Shown here piece by piece: positions 42,991-54,242 of a stretch of DNA of 64,000 nucleotides. The DNA is taken from assembly GCF_016097555.1 (NCBI RefSeq), contig NC_054702.1:80147997-80211996 (forward strand), given 5' to 3'. The notes under the pieces were generated by a model that saw only the letters and a list, made by a program, of their open reading frames with translations, ran no database searches and was not told the DNA's origin. A program made the translations under genes and the position numbers. Source of the DNA: Gigantopelta aegis (taxonomy: Eukaryota; Mollusca; Gastropoda; Neomphalida; Peltospiridae). Within the stretch, counting starts at the first letter, position 1; every line of letters begins with the position of its first letter.

Positions 42991-43200
42991 AATGTTGCTT
43001 AATTTCTTGAAGGTAATTTTGACGCATAATTTAGAACGGTTTATCAAAATTGAAAATGGAGCTAATTGGTTGATTTGACTCTGGGAACCAGTTTTCTTTT
43101 GTCTGGCTCCCTATTCCCATGTAGTGCGGTGGTGCTGGACCATTAAAGGTAGTTTGGATGCATTTTTATCATTAGTTTTTCCCCCTGTTTAAAAGTGCTG
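42990..43200 (+). repeat. GAGAGTAGCTC-family repeat, copy 3 (3' of the Ngaro-like unit)
   Basis: TTCTTGAAGGTAATTTTGAC, ATGGAGCTAATTGG, TTCTTTTGTCTGGCTCC, GGACCATTAAAGG and GGATGCATTTTTATCATTAG follow the same order as at 33860-34230. Confidence 0.5.
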
Positions 43201-43671
43201 TTTTTGTTTAGCTAAAGAAGACTTTATAAATTACTGTGTCCTAATACTTTTCTTTTAGCTGACCCCTTCTCCAAGTTGTTTTTGGCTAAGTACAAAACTG
43301 ACTGCCATTACCATCACTGAAATCTCTAGAATTATGAATTCCGGCCATTATTAATACTGCCACTAGAAATAGGGGCGTATCCAAGATTTTATGAAGAGCG
43401 GGATGTATACATTAATAATAAACTGATCGCATACTCGTACTATTCATGAACGAGCAACAAATTCCTTTTTCAAGGCGCTCTATCAGTGAACAAAGTTGTT
43501 TTGAAATACGAAAATGATAACTTTAATCACATGCCCATAAAAACTGCAACCAAATAATTCCAATAACTACAAAAGGATTATTGTTGAAAACTCTGTAAAA
43601 GATGACCGACATATTAAAAACGTTACGTCAGGTTTATACAAAAAGGTCGTGGCGGTCTCGGGTGATATATC

Positions 43672-43900
43672 CGTCCTCATATTCGTTTCAGCCAGTGCAC
43701 TGCAACTGGTACATCAAAGGCCGTGGTATGTGCTTTCCTGTCTGTGGGAATGTGCATAAAAAGATTATTCTATAGCGAATACACGGAATTTCACCGGGTA
43801 GGCATAGATGTCCGCTCTAATACAACAATAACCCTATATTTGACGTTAAATACTATTACATTGATCATTTTTGAGTTCGCTGTTAACAAATATTTGACAC
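43672..43900 (+). mobile_element. SINE middle fragment, then a piece of the palindrome arm
   Basis: Up to 43765: TTTCAGCCAGTGCACTGCAA, GGCCGTGGTATGTGC and GTGCATAAAAAGATT match the SINE body. From 43810 to 43900 CCGCTCTAATACAAC and TTTGACGTTAAATACTATTA match the arm of the 22931-24420 palindrome. Confidence 0.65.
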
Positions 43901-43934
43901 ATTAAAGGGACATTCCGGAAAATCCATTGGGGAT

Positions 43935-43957
43935 GGGGGGGGGGGGGGGGGGGGGGG
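43935..43957. repeat. Poly-G tract, 23 G
   Basis: It lies within a G/C-rich repeat remnant (43900-44115) that also holds GGGGGGGGGCGCGGCCCTG, then C-rich sequence. TTAAAGGGACATTCCGG at 43904 resembles the start of another TTAA element. Confidence 0.85.
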
Positions 43958-44159
43958 CAGTGACATGAGATGGAATGCCAAGGGAACTTTGGGGGAGGTT
44001 TGGAGGTGGATCGTAATAAAATGAAAATTAATATATACTAAAATTATAACTATCGCAAAATTTAGGGGGGGGGCGCGGCCCTGCCCCCCCCACCCCCTCC
44101 AGATCCGGCTCTGCTAATTTAGTCTTATCGCAAAATCTGACTTGTATAATCAAGTACAG

Positions 44160-44405
44160 TCATTCCCGTCGGTGGGCCCATTGGGCTATTTCTCGTTCCA
44201 GCCCGTACTCCATAACTGGTGTAACAAAGGCCGTGGTATGTACTATCCTGTCTGTGAGATAGTGCATATAAAAGATCCCTTACTGTTACTCGAAAAGAGT
44301 AGCCCATGGAGTTGCGACAGCGGGTTTTCTCTCTCAACATCTGTATGGTCCTTAACCATATGTCCGACGCCATATAACCTGAGATATGTAAGGTGTTCAG
44401 AGGCA
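44160..44405 (+). mobile_element. Hybrid SINE, copy at 44.2 kb
   Basis: It begins with the core GTCGGTGGGCCCATTGGGCT. It continues GGCCGTGGTATGTACTATCC and GTGCATATAAAAGATCCCTT, then switches to the second family's body (GAGTAGCCCATGG, CAGCGGGTTTTCTCTCTC, CATATGTCCGACGCCATATA). Confidence 0.75.
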
Positions 44406-44531
44406 TGTTCCCTGAAATTGTTTTTAAATAAATCTGCTCAGTGACGCGTTTTAGGGTAATTTTATGCTAATTATAGTGGATTATAAATTTAAAACGTCTT
44501 TAAAAAGGTACTTCAAACGGGCCGAAGTGAT

Positions 44532-44557
44532 GTGGTGTGTGTGTGTGTGTGTGTGTG
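44532..44557. repeat. (TG)n microsatellite
   Basis: About 26 bp of TG repeats. Confidence 0.85.
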
Positions 44558-44659
44558 AGGGGATGGGCGATCTCGTGACCTACCTTTGGATGCGCCTTGA
44601 TTTAAACATTAAAATTTTCTTTGATATTATAATGGAGGATTGTATGTGGCGTTAAGACA

Positions 44660-45635
44660 TCAAACGTTTTAATACTGGTGAAGTTTAATTTGAGACTGAA
44701 TAGTGTCAAACAAATCTTGAGGATCCACAGTGATTAACCCTGGATAGTGTGGTCAGGTAAACTGTTTGTTTGTAAGACAAGGACTTGGTGGTGAATTTGC
44801 ATGGGTAACAAATTTAGCTTTCCATAACTATATTGTAAATGTTTGTATATCGATAGTTTTGATGGTATTGTATTCTCACTTTACATAACATACTTTAACA
44901 TATATTAACAATACTACATGGTTATAATAAAAACATTTTTTAAATTAATAATAATTATTATTATTGAAGTAAGGCGAATTAATGTTTATAAATTAATTTT
45001 TCTAAAAAATAAAAACCCTTAATTAAAAAAAGAAGTATTTTGGTTGTTCTGAAAATCGTATTATTCTGTGACATCATCTGACAATGTCAAAAATGTTGCA
45101 TCGTATTGCTATTTTACTTTATAATAATTTGCTATTAAAATTTGATTTTTAATGCTTAAAATATTTATTCGAAACCGTCTTAATTGTGTTAAACTAAAAC
45201 TAAAAACAACAAACGCGATTTTTTACTATTTGCATTATTTACTATCAAATGGCGTACATTATTATCAGGTGTTTTATTAAAAGAAAGAGAAAAAACCCCC
45301 CAAAACAACAACATCACCCCCCCCCCCCCCCCGCGCCCATAGATGAAGAAAAAAAAAAAAATACAAAACCCCAAAAGAAAACAAAACAACACAAAAACAA
45401 AACAAACATCCAATAAAAATAAAAATTTAAACTGTGCACAAAACAGTTTACTGCATTGCCTCTTGATGGTAATATGTCCACTTTGCTCACGTGTAAAATG
45501 GTGCATGGTATCAAATCTAAAGTCAAAGTATGCTACTCAACATCTACTGTAATTACCAAAAGCATTGTCGATTGACTCACCATCTTCTTCCACCACAAGA
45601 TGAAATTCACTTCCTTACCTCTCCAAGAGGTTTTA
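44660..45635. other. Non-coding, low-complexity stretch
   Basis: AT-rich. A C tract at about 45317-45332 is followed by A-rich sequence that yields false Lys-rich or Phe-rich frames. No gene seen. Confidence 0.5.
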
Positions 45636-45800
45636 GCCAGTACTCCACAAATGGTGTAACAAAGGCCGTTGTATGAACTATCTTGTCTTTGGGAAGCTGC
45701 ATATAAAATATCCCTTGCTGTCAACCGAAAAGAGTAGCCCATTGCGTGGCAGCAGCGGGTTTCCTCTCTCATTATTTATGTGGTCCTTAACCAGCATTTT
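45636..45800 (+). mobile_element. Hybrid SINE fragment, copy at 45.7 kb
   Basis: CCAGTACTCCACAAATGGTG, AACAAAGGCCGTTGTATG, GCATATAAAATATCCCTTGC and GAGTAGCCCATTGCG match the 44.2 kb hybrid copy in order. Confidence 0.7.
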
Positions 45801-45896
45801 TAGTACGTACAATGGAATAGTATATTTTGACATTTACGTTTTACATCCTGTTATTAAATTCCACTTTTAAAAGGTTTGACAGTTTTGGTTTTTTAA

Positions 45897-46230
45897 AGGG
45901 ACATACCCTAGTTTTTAAACACTAAGACATATTTTTTAGAGCCGTTTTTGATGACTGAAATCATACTTTACTTATTATGTTATTGTTTAGATTATTCATT
46001 TCCGTACATTCGAAGTGTTTTGGTCATCCTGGGGTTTTTTTTAATATCACAAAATGCATTTCTCATATTTTTAAAAACGCACGTGCGTCTGAGAAGTAAC
46101 AGTTATGGATTAGAGTTTTAGTCTATTTTAGAGGGTATTTCACCATTTCAAAGTCACTTTATCCAAATGTGTTTGTAGATTAACTAAACTTAATGTTAAT
46201 TTTCACGGGTGGAAACTAGGGTCTGTCCCT
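45897..46230. mobile_element. TTAA-flanked MITE, copy 2 (334 bp)
   Basis: Starts AGGGACATACCCTAGTTTTT and ends GGAAACTAGGGTCTGTCCCT. TTAA lies at 45893-45896 and 46231-46234. The internal sequence follows copy 1 (ACTGAAATCA, TATTGTTTAGATTATTCATT, AATATCACAAAA). Confidence 0.8.
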
Positions 46231-46635
46231 TTAATGGATGACACGTTGACCGTACATTTTAAAAAGAAGTTGAGGATAAATGGTGGGGCATGAATGCACA
46301 ATATACAATTCAACAATTCAATTCAAGTCAATTTATTGCACAATACCAAACAATCTGGTGTCAGCACACAGAGATAAGAATTATATAACATCATTAACAA
46401 CAACAAATAATACTAATAATAACATAAACATCCAGGCCAGACGGACACACACAATTTGTATTTGTGATAACTACTGATATTCAGCAATTTACAAGTTACA
46501 TTACAAAACCTATTTCATTGGTACTATAACTTATGCAAAAGTATGTTTACTACTAGAATGCAGTTGCAACATTTAAATTGACTTCAAAGACGCCCATCTT
46601 TTAAACTAAGAACAAATCGCGTGGTAAATCATGCT

Positions 46636-46648
46636 AACACACACACAC

Positions 46649-46691
<43 letters not shown>

Positions 46692-46704
46692 CGCGCGCGC
46701 GCGC
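46636..46704. repeat. (CA)n(GC)n microsatellite
   Basis: CA repeats ending in GGCGCGCGCGCGCGC. It lies 3' of the XKR gene. Confidence 0.9.
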
Positions 46705-46784
46705 TCTTATTAAAATGCTGCTAGATATAAACACACTAAAAGACCTTTTAACAGTTTGACTAGAGCGCACATATTGTCAATTTT

Positions 46785-46795
46785 TATTTAACAAC
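46785..46795 (-). promoter_or_regulatory. Candidate polyadenylation signal of the XKR-like gene
   Basis: AATAAA on the minus strand about 40 nt beyond the TAA stop. Confidence 0.35.
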
Positions 46796-46829
46796 TGTCC
46801 AAGTATGCATCCTCACATGAAGAGCTGGG

Positions 46830-49140
46830 TTAAATACGTGTTTTAAATGTGTGTCTTTGGTACTTATTTTCGGTAATGTTATTTTGAAAACTTGTGTGAT
46901 ATGTTCTGCCCACCCACGACTGAATCCGTATAACAATAGAAACACAAGTTCCTGCAGCAAACAAAACACACAGAGGTATGAAGAAATCTGTGTCAGCTAT
47001 TCTTCCTGCTACACACCAGATCATAAAACCTACAATATTGAAAATGTGATGCATTATGTAAATCGTATTAAACATTGCGAAATGTCTGCTGCATTTCCAA
47101 AATGGCGGACGTTTACTAGAAAAGCCATTATACTCAAAATCGATCTCAAATCTCTGTAGAGGAACCAAGGAATACAGAAATGGAATTGAGAACCATACAA
47201 ACCATCTAACAGGTTTCGACTTGAAGACTCGTGTTGGAGTTATTGCATAAAACCCACCGTGTCTACATCGAAGATAGACACAGTTAATATCCCTGCTCTG
47301 TCGTTGCTTATGGTCTCGTCGGATTAGGAAGAACGTCGGAATCATTAACATTATCACTTGTGCACATACCAAGATCAAACCGTATATACCGAAGGAGTAA
47401 AATATCGCAACATACACTATGAATCTAGCCCACACTTCACCAAGCCGACATAAAATAAATGATACTTTAGTTTTGAAGGAAACTGTCATGCTTAGCCTGC
47501 CAAAGTCTATGTTGGTTATGGCATGGGCCATGGACACTGACGACAGCAATGGTGAAGCCACGTGTATAACATTTTGGAATGAGAAAGTGTTTATGTTTTG
47601 GCCAAACAAAACGTAGGTTTGAATTAAAGCCTGAGGGCCTCCTTCAAAGAGACCCTCCAACATTTGGACCAGTAACAACGACAACGCACTGTAGCTGTCC
47701 ATGATGAAATATCTGTCGAAAAGACGACAAACCTCCTGCCAAATCTTTCCAAGTTGCAGTGGAATCAAAACCACTCCAAGACGTTTGAGACGTAATTCTT
47801 TCTTTGTTGTCGGATGGTCTCGCTGCCAGGCCGCAAAGCAGACGACACTTGCAATCAAGGACGGAATGACAATAAAGGTTGCAATCAAAGGCCACAAGGT
47901 GTTACCTTCATTGTAGTATGTTAGTGTTTGAACAATATCTGTTGCCATATCTACAACAAACATTATAACTGAAACACATATGAACATCTTTTCGGTCCTG
48001 CTCGGTATTCCAGCCATTTGTTTTCTTAATAATTTCATTTCTTTTAGGGATTTATGAAAGCCTACATATTCTGCTGAATTGTCGATAATTATATTCCTGA
48101 GTACCACCAGTGGCTGTTCCAAAGAGTTTGTGTTGACTTTGCAAATCTTAATATTAATATATGAGGTATGTAATAAGACTTCAAATATTAATTCGGTTTC
48201 TCTAATCCATGTTTTAAAATCCTCTTGAATGGTGCTTGATATAGTTTTATCTTTATCAACGAAAGCTTCACAGAAAAGTCTGGAGGCATCAAGGAGAAAG
48301 AGAAAAAATAACATGAATATCCTACTTTGTAAATGTTGAAATATATTCACCTCACCTAATGTTTTATCAAAGTTTATTTTCAAGAAGTCTGTAATGTTAA
48401 GATTTCCTCTTTTGTTTTGCAGCCAGTTAATTATTTCCTCTGGTTTCAAGTTTCCCTCCACAGTACATGGGTTAGTAGTTATGGACATAGCTGATGGTAC
48501 ATATTCACTCATATTGATACACGTTTGGTTAATTCTTTCATGGATGTCATTCATTGCAGTAACGCATATACAGTTTTGTTCTTGCTTGGTAAGACCATCG
48601 AGTTGATTACAGCGGCTATCGTCTACTGTGTGTGTGGTGTCGTGTAAAATGCCCATATCTACATCCAGAAGAGGTTCAATAGCGACATCCACGTCATTTG
48701 GGGATTCTATTTGATGACCTTTATTTTCTGTTAAATGATCTTCATGAAGTTCGGCTATGACCAAACTATTACTGTTAGTATCTCTTTCTCGTTTCTGTTT
48801 ATAAGAAATATTTTCAACCAATTTCTGAGTTTCATCACTATTATTTTGGAGGTTGTAATCATCATCCAAGGTGTGCTGTTCTTCGTGAAAATCACTGGAC
48901 TGATAATCATCTGAAAACTGCGTTAGGTCTACAGCTGATTCGTATACTGTTTCTTGACGACTAGTCAGACTGAACACCGATGTGTATGGCGACGTCGGTG
49001 GGGTGGTAAATATGTCCTCTTCGGAACTGTACATCATGTCTTCTTTGGATGTCGTGTGCGCAATGTCAGTTATTTTCAGAACGATACCGATATTAATCCC
49101 AAGTGTCCGTTTGCACACACATCGAAACCGATCAAATGAG
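46830..49140 (-). CDS. XK-related (XKR/CED-8-type) multi-pass membrane protein, long single exon
   Basis: The open exon runs from an acceptor at 49140 to TAA at 46830. The first in-frame ATG is at 49037 (735 residues). Residues encoded from about 47985 to 46880 match the XK domain: FICVSVIMFVVDMATDIVQT, FIVIPSLIASVVCFAAW, LGVVLIPLQLGKIWQEVCRL, LLVQMLEGLFEGGPQALIQT, then hydrophobic segments to FFIPLCVLFAAGTCVSIVIR. The paired D..TD and the EG-PQ motif are family hallmarks. XKR members include caspase-activated phospholipid scramblases (XKR8, XKR4, CED-8) at the plasma membrane. The first 350 or so residues are acidic and Ser/Asn-rich and match nothing I know. The C-tail is short, about 20 residues. 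Scramblase activity is not shown by sequence alone. Confidence 0.85.
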
Positions 49141-49200
49141 CTGCGTCCAGTCAGACAAATAAGGAAAAATAAAAGAGAAAAAAAAGAGAGGAGAAAACCG
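49141..49200 (-). promoter_or_regulatory. Strong splice acceptor tract before the XKR-like exon
   Basis: On the minus strand, a pyrimidine-rich run (TCTCTTTTTTTTCTCTTTTA, then TTTTTCCTTATTTGTC) is followed by GACTGGACGCAG at 49143-49141. It suggests an upstream, possibly 5' UTR, exon. No in-frame ATG lies between the in-frame stop at 49153-49151 and 49037. Confidence 0.55.
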
Positions 49201-50415
49201 CTCGCTAGTCTAATGTGCTAGTAGGCGCCTCATGTTAAAAGGAATTGCCACGAACCTCGGCACACAGTTACTAGTCCTGGGTCAACACGTGTTGATCGCT
49301 GTCGTTGAATGCAGACTTTAATCATTATAGAGTCTCCAGTTGTTTGCTTTTCCAAGTCACTTGGTCTAATTCTGGTGACCGTACTTCTCTACCCCTGTAT
49401 TGGATCGATCGATACACTGTCCCCGACGTCCACAGTAGGACATGCCTGTGCCTCTAATAAACAGAATGAAAAAAAGTCACATGACAGAGCACGCTTGGAT
49501 GTCTGCTTATAGGCCTAATCCGATATATAAATGTGTTATTCGATAGTTATATAATGCGGCTATTCCTACTAGTTTTTCTTTTAACACACCAGTAACAATA
49601 TACACTATTATACAGAATGACTTTGGTGAAGGTGAACAGCCCGTTCACCAGTTCAATGATAAATATATACAAAATGTATTGATACTACCTAAACAGGTTG
49701 GCCATGAATGGCTTCGACACGGTCTGTAGCATTTCGCCGGTTAGTCGGGGCAAGCCATGCAATAGCTACTTACTTTTTAATATTCACATACAGGTGAATG
49801 ATATAACTGAAGTAATATATTTTACCTAACGCCAGTACCTCTTGAGGCTCAACTGAATACACAAATGTATGTTCTATTTTAAGTATTTTATTACAGACTA
49901 CAAGTGTATAGGTGCACGGCAAGCCATACACGCAGTGTTACTAAACATGTTACCTGCTTTACCAAGTAAACAGCTAGTTAAGTAAATACGGTGACTTGTC
50001 GTTGTATTTACTTAGATCACGTTGACAGTAAATGCAAGATAGCATGTATGCTTTACGATTGTAGTACTGTTGTGGATTAAAACATTTTCCAACTTATGTA
50101 GGTCAACATAAGTATATAAGTATAAGTTTCATAAATTTCGAATGACACTCCTGCGAATATTATAATTTATTTATTATCCACAAACTATGATTTTGAACAA
50201 ACGTTAAATATGATTGTAATCGCTTCACAATCAACCTTAATAACATCCACTGACGTGGATTGATGTACATTTCCGAAACCGCGACTGTCGTAAGCTTTAA
50301 GCAATTCATGACGTGAGTAGTGTGCGATAACAGTTTTCAAGGTATTGTTATGACCCAGGCAATAAAGATTATGTGGGGAAAATACATTTATGTAACCGTT
50401 TATTGTAGACTATAT
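49201..50415. other. 5' flank of the XKR-like gene
   Basis: No coding exon recognised. It may hold the upstream untranslated exon and promoter, which I cannot place. Confidence 0.4.
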
Positions 50416-50500
50416 GGTTATTTGGCTTGGTTCAATAATGGTGTTAAAGGCGAGCTTCGATGAGCCGGTTACACCATTATCTAAACCTCGCCAAATAACC
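50416..50500. repeat. Hairpin, about 30 bp imperfect arms
   Basis: GGTTATTTGGCTTGGTTCAA... at 50416 pairs with ...CTAAACCTCGCCAAATAACC ending at 50500. The loop carries GGCGAGCTTCGATGAGCC. The loop style (GCGAGG...GCCGAGCG) resembles that of the hairpin element at 40793. Confidence 0.65.
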
Positions 50501-51116
50501 ACGATATCAAAACGTCGTAACCTGATATATATTAATTTATCATGCGACCCCTTTCAAGTTATATTTGTATTATGTTTTAGTCAAAAGCGGTATACAAACA
50601 ATTAGTATTATCGTTTAGAAACTATTACCAGAAGTCGGATAATAATAGCAGGTGCCCGAAAGCATCTTGGGAATGGCATGGTCAATCAAACAAGTTATAT
50701 GTGCCCACATTTTAAATACATTGTGTTTGATTATATTTCAAAGTATGTTGTGTTTCACAACATTACAGTCAATTACTTATTTTCTGTGAAAATAAACATA
50801 AGTTTAGGCCTGACGTGAAGAAGATCTGTGTCACTAGCAGCTCGTGACTGACGTCAGACGCTGTTCCAATGGAAACATTCTTTGCGAAAGCGACTTGCTT
50901 TTTTGTATTAAAATGTTTAATTCAAAGCGGCTCATTCCGAATGTGGGCGAATAATGGAGAATTTAAAAATGAGAGGCAATTTAATGTTACAGGAAGTGTA
51001 ATTATTCTATTTATTTATGCAGTTCAACAATTATTTCTGTAAATGGATGTTTGAAAAACGAGGAAACTACCTACCTGAAAATTTAGTAAACGTCATGCGC
51101 AGAATGCATTCACTCG
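50501..51116. other. Non-coding stretch
   Basis: Nothing recognised. GC content rises slightly near 50820-50900, without an open gene. Confidence 0.4.
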
Positions 51117-51260
51117 TACAGACACACACACATACATACACCATACACTCATACGCACGCATGCGCGCGCGCGCGCGCACACACACACACACACATACGT
51201 ACATGCATACATACAAGTAACATACATATACATACATACATGTACACACACACACACGTT
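51117..51260. repeat. Complex CA/GC/CATA microsatellite
   Basis: CACA, CATACA and GCGCGC blocks in series; false His/Thr and Val/Cys frames come from it. Confidence 0.9.
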
Positions 51261-51299
51261 TTTCAAACCCACAGACACACACCAACTTCTCCACTGCAA

Positions 51300-52110
51300 G
51301 TCTTTTCACCCACGCCACACCTTTAATGGTATTGTTAAATCTCAGATTATTAGATTTCACAGAAATTCGAGTAACAAACAGAATTCCAACGAGGCTTGTT
51401 CAGTTACTTAGTGTTTTAAAACCTAGAGGATATTCAAAACGGTTTTTATGAAAAATTACATCTGAAACTGTTCGAGCATTAGAAAATCCCCTTAGGGCAA
51501 CTGAAAGCTATAAACCATACAAACTTCAGCATAACCAATCACCTCAAATAAGCAATGGCTCCTCTGCTACTTGTGACAAAACCAGGTGTAGACTTCATAA
51601 CTTACTTACTTACTTACTTCATAACTTACTTTCAAAAGTCAACAGACATAGGACAAATGCAAAACCAACTAAGAATTAGAGCAGTTTGTCACAAGTATGA
51701 TATTCGGCATGAAGTTGACACCCCTGTTGCCAATCACTTCAATCTACCTGACCATTTGTTAGATGAAAATTTTGAAATGTTCCAAATGAGCAACCCCTGA
51801 TACTTGGTTCAAAAGATGAGACAGACCTCTTGAGACTTGAACGAGAGGCCTTCTGGATTCGTACATTACAGACAAAACAGCCATTTGGAATCTGTTGAAT
51901 TTGGTAAAGCCGTAGAAAGAGATAAAATAATGTTTCCAATTATTTACAGTCGACGCAGCGTTGATATTGGTAAACTTATGAAGGAGGAGTTTTTAAATCT
52001 GCAAACTGTTATTAAAAACCCTATTACAGCACGTCCGGTTATTGCATACAGAAAAAATCCAAGTCTCAAGGATATCTTCGTCTCCACACGACTACCCGCC
52101 GTCTAATCTG
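51300..52110 (+). pseudogene. Penelope-like element remnant, segments out of order
   Basis: Broken frames give GIVKSQIIRFHRNSSN and KPRGYSKRFL (late RT region), then CDKTRC and VANHFNLPDHLLDENFE with ERE.FWIRTLQTKQPFG (GIY-YIG endonuclease end). After that comes VDIGKLMKEEFLNLQ with RPVIAYRKNPSLKDIFVSTR, a segment that in intact elements comes before the endonuclease. A TTAC repeat (51601-51640) interrupts the middle. All frames carry stops. Confidence 0.5.
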
Positions 52111-52325
52111 CGTCTAAGCCTCTAAAGCAGTCTGTTAACCAGTTTGTTATCCAATCTGATTAACATGTAATAGTGGAGCTAATTTTAATTAAATTGTTAT
52201 CCCTTTTCCTAACAATCTTCTAAAAACAAATACATGTACATCGTATTCGGCTGATAAACAAAACATAGTACTTATATTTTATATATCACAACAGTCAATT
52301 TAAAATCAATTTCGAATCACTTTTT

Positions 52326-52326
<1 letters not shown>

Positions 52327-52370
<44 letters not shown>

Positions 52371-52391
52371 CACACACACACACACACACAC
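52327..52391. repeat. (CA)n microsatellite
   Basis: About 65 bp of CA repeats with one AA break. Confidence 0.95.
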
Positions 52392-52469
52392 TTGGAAATT
52401 AATTAAGCACCACCTAGTTTTAACCATGTGGCTGATACTTCGCAAGTAAATGTGACCATTTCGTGGATA

Positions 52470-52678
52470 CAACACACTGAAACCCGCTACATTTTTCATA
52501 CTTCAGCAAGGGATTCTTTAAATACTCTTTCCTACAGACAGGAAAGCGCATACCACCGCGGTGGTCCATCGGAAAGAGAGAAAAAACACAGTCAGTTGAA
52601 TGGATCCAAACAGATGGTTCGATCCTGCGACGCAAGCACCTCAAGCGAGCACTTAATCGACTGAGCTAAATCCCGCTC
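52470..52678 (-). mobile_element. tRNA-headed SINE, minus orientation
   Basis: On the minus strand GGAGCGGGATTTAGCTCAGT starts a tRNA-like head with TAGCTCAGTCGATTAAG (A box) and GGATCGAACC (B box, 52625-52616). The body follows with GGTATGCGCTTTCCTGTCTG and ends near CTTGCTGAAG. Of all SINE heads here this is closest to a tRNA. Confidence 0.75.
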
Positions 52679-53139
52679 CAAGATTGACAGTGACATTGTC
52701 GTTACATCAACATTTAATGTATTCTAGAGAAAAATATAGAAAACGTATAAATATATGATAATTAACTATGGAACTGGAATTACACTCATAAGTAATTTAT
52801 ATGGTAAATACCCAGTAAATAATAATATGGAATATGTAAAACATTTCCGTCGGTACGGACAATTATTTCTAGACGCCTTTTTATCTGTAATACAATTCCG
52901 GTGGTGCTTAATTTCTGGTTTAAAGATTTTTCCAATATACAACGTTTTGCCAGTCAAGTACAAAATGTCTACTTTTGGACTCTAAGGAAATACATTTAAT
53001 GAATCGAGAGTTGGCATAGGCTAATGCCAATTGCGTGCCTCTCGTGTATGTTCGTTACATTGTTTATTTGTTATAATTTTCTACGTTACAATATTTATTT
53101 GTTTGTGCCTCCATAGCTCTAAAGTTTGTTTTTTCATTA
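52679..53139. other. Non-coding stretch
   Basis: AT-rich; no gene recognised. Confidence 0.4.
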
Positions 53140-53220
53140 CCATAGTTTGACACCCAATAGCCGATGTATTTTTCGTGCTGGGGTGTCGTTAAACATTCAT
53201 TCATTCATTCATTCATTCCA
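53140..53220 (+). mobile_element. Retroposon 3' end with (ATTC)n tail
   Basis: GACACCCAATAGCCGATGTA, TTCGTGCTGGGGTGTCGTTA, then ATTC repeats (53196-53218). Only the tail is present. Confidence 0.65.
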
Positions 53221-53364
53221 TAGCTCTAAAGCTACACATATGTATAAATACTATAATAAAGCTGAATTATATATTAGATACCTTCTGACGACACAGACTA
53301 CTGTAGAAATGGTATACCGTCAAGGTATAAATATAAATGACAAATGGCGCCTATATATCAGCTT

Positions 53365-54082
53365 GCCCCCCCCCCCCCCCCCCCCACCCTCACCCCGTTA
53401 GCAACATATTTCAATGTCATGCATGTAGGCCTATGGGACAAGGATGTTGGTATGAAGTAGCCCTATGTCTAGGTGTTAAACGGGATTTTTCGAATACGTC
53501 ATAAAATGCATTCTCATTTTGTTTCTGTCTTTTAAGTGCTCCAGAGATTTATTGAAGTGCTTCCTGTAATTAGCTCGTGTTACCTCTAGCCCTGTTCTGT
53601 TATTTGACCCACAAAAGAAACAAGAGCTAATTTAATTCATAAAATGATTGATTTCTCTAATTTGTATGTTATTTTATGCTACATATAATGCTTAAATGCT
53701 GAAATCAGGAAACCTTAAAAAAAACCCCCCAAAACCCCCCAAACAAACAAAAAACAGCGCCTGGACAAAATCCTTCCAAAACCCCTGCCAGTAAATCTGT
53801 TCTGTTACCTCCTACCAAATCCCAAATTTTGTCCAATGAACCTGGCAAATAGATTTTTTTTATGTTTTAAAGGTTATTAAAATATTTGCAGATTATTAAT
53901 AATAATAATAATTTATTTTTTTATTTTTTATTGTGGTCACATGGACAATATTTAATATAATATGTAGCAGGCATTGGCAAAATTATTATGCCACGCCCAT
54001 TTCGACTTTCTATTTCCTTTGCACAAAGTAACACTATTTGAGTAGATAGTAGTATCCGGCAGTACGTGGCTAGCAAACTGTC
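53365..54082. other. 5' flank of ACBD3
   Basis: A C tract (about 53367-53385) and an AAACCCCCC-rich patch (53720-53760) precede AT-rich sequence. The promoter should lie close to 54000-54080; the start region TGTCATGGCGGCG contains a YY1-like ATGGCGGC motif. Confidence 0.4.
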
Positions 54083-54242
54083 ATGGCGGCGTCTGATGCT
54101 GTCGTCAACGGTCTAGAATCGTTGTCAGTGGAAGATTCTTCGCTCAAGAATACTGTAGATTCTAAAAATGACGACGAACATCTGCAAAGATGGGGCTTTA
54201 CTCTAGAAGATCTTTACAAAATAGCTCTGAAATTTTATAAAG
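54083..54242 (+). CDS. ACBD3: ACBD3 (GCP60) exon 1
   Basis: ATG at 54083 starts MAASDAVVNGLESLSVEDSS. An acidic linker follows, then RWGFTLEDLYKIALKFYK, the beginning of the acyl-CoA-binding domain. It ends in phase 1 at G|GTATAAG. Human ACBD3 has RWGFGLEELYGLALRFFKE at the same place but a longer proline-rich N-terminus, which is short here. ACBD3 is a Golgi scaffold that binds giantin and PI4KB through its GOLD domain. That domain and the coiled coil lie beyond the window. The open frame after 54242 is intron. Confidence 0.9.

Noticed and set aside
49035..49118. XKR start at 49118
   Set aside because: The codon there is GTG, preceded by a good splice acceptor. ATG at 49037 or an upstream exon is more likely.
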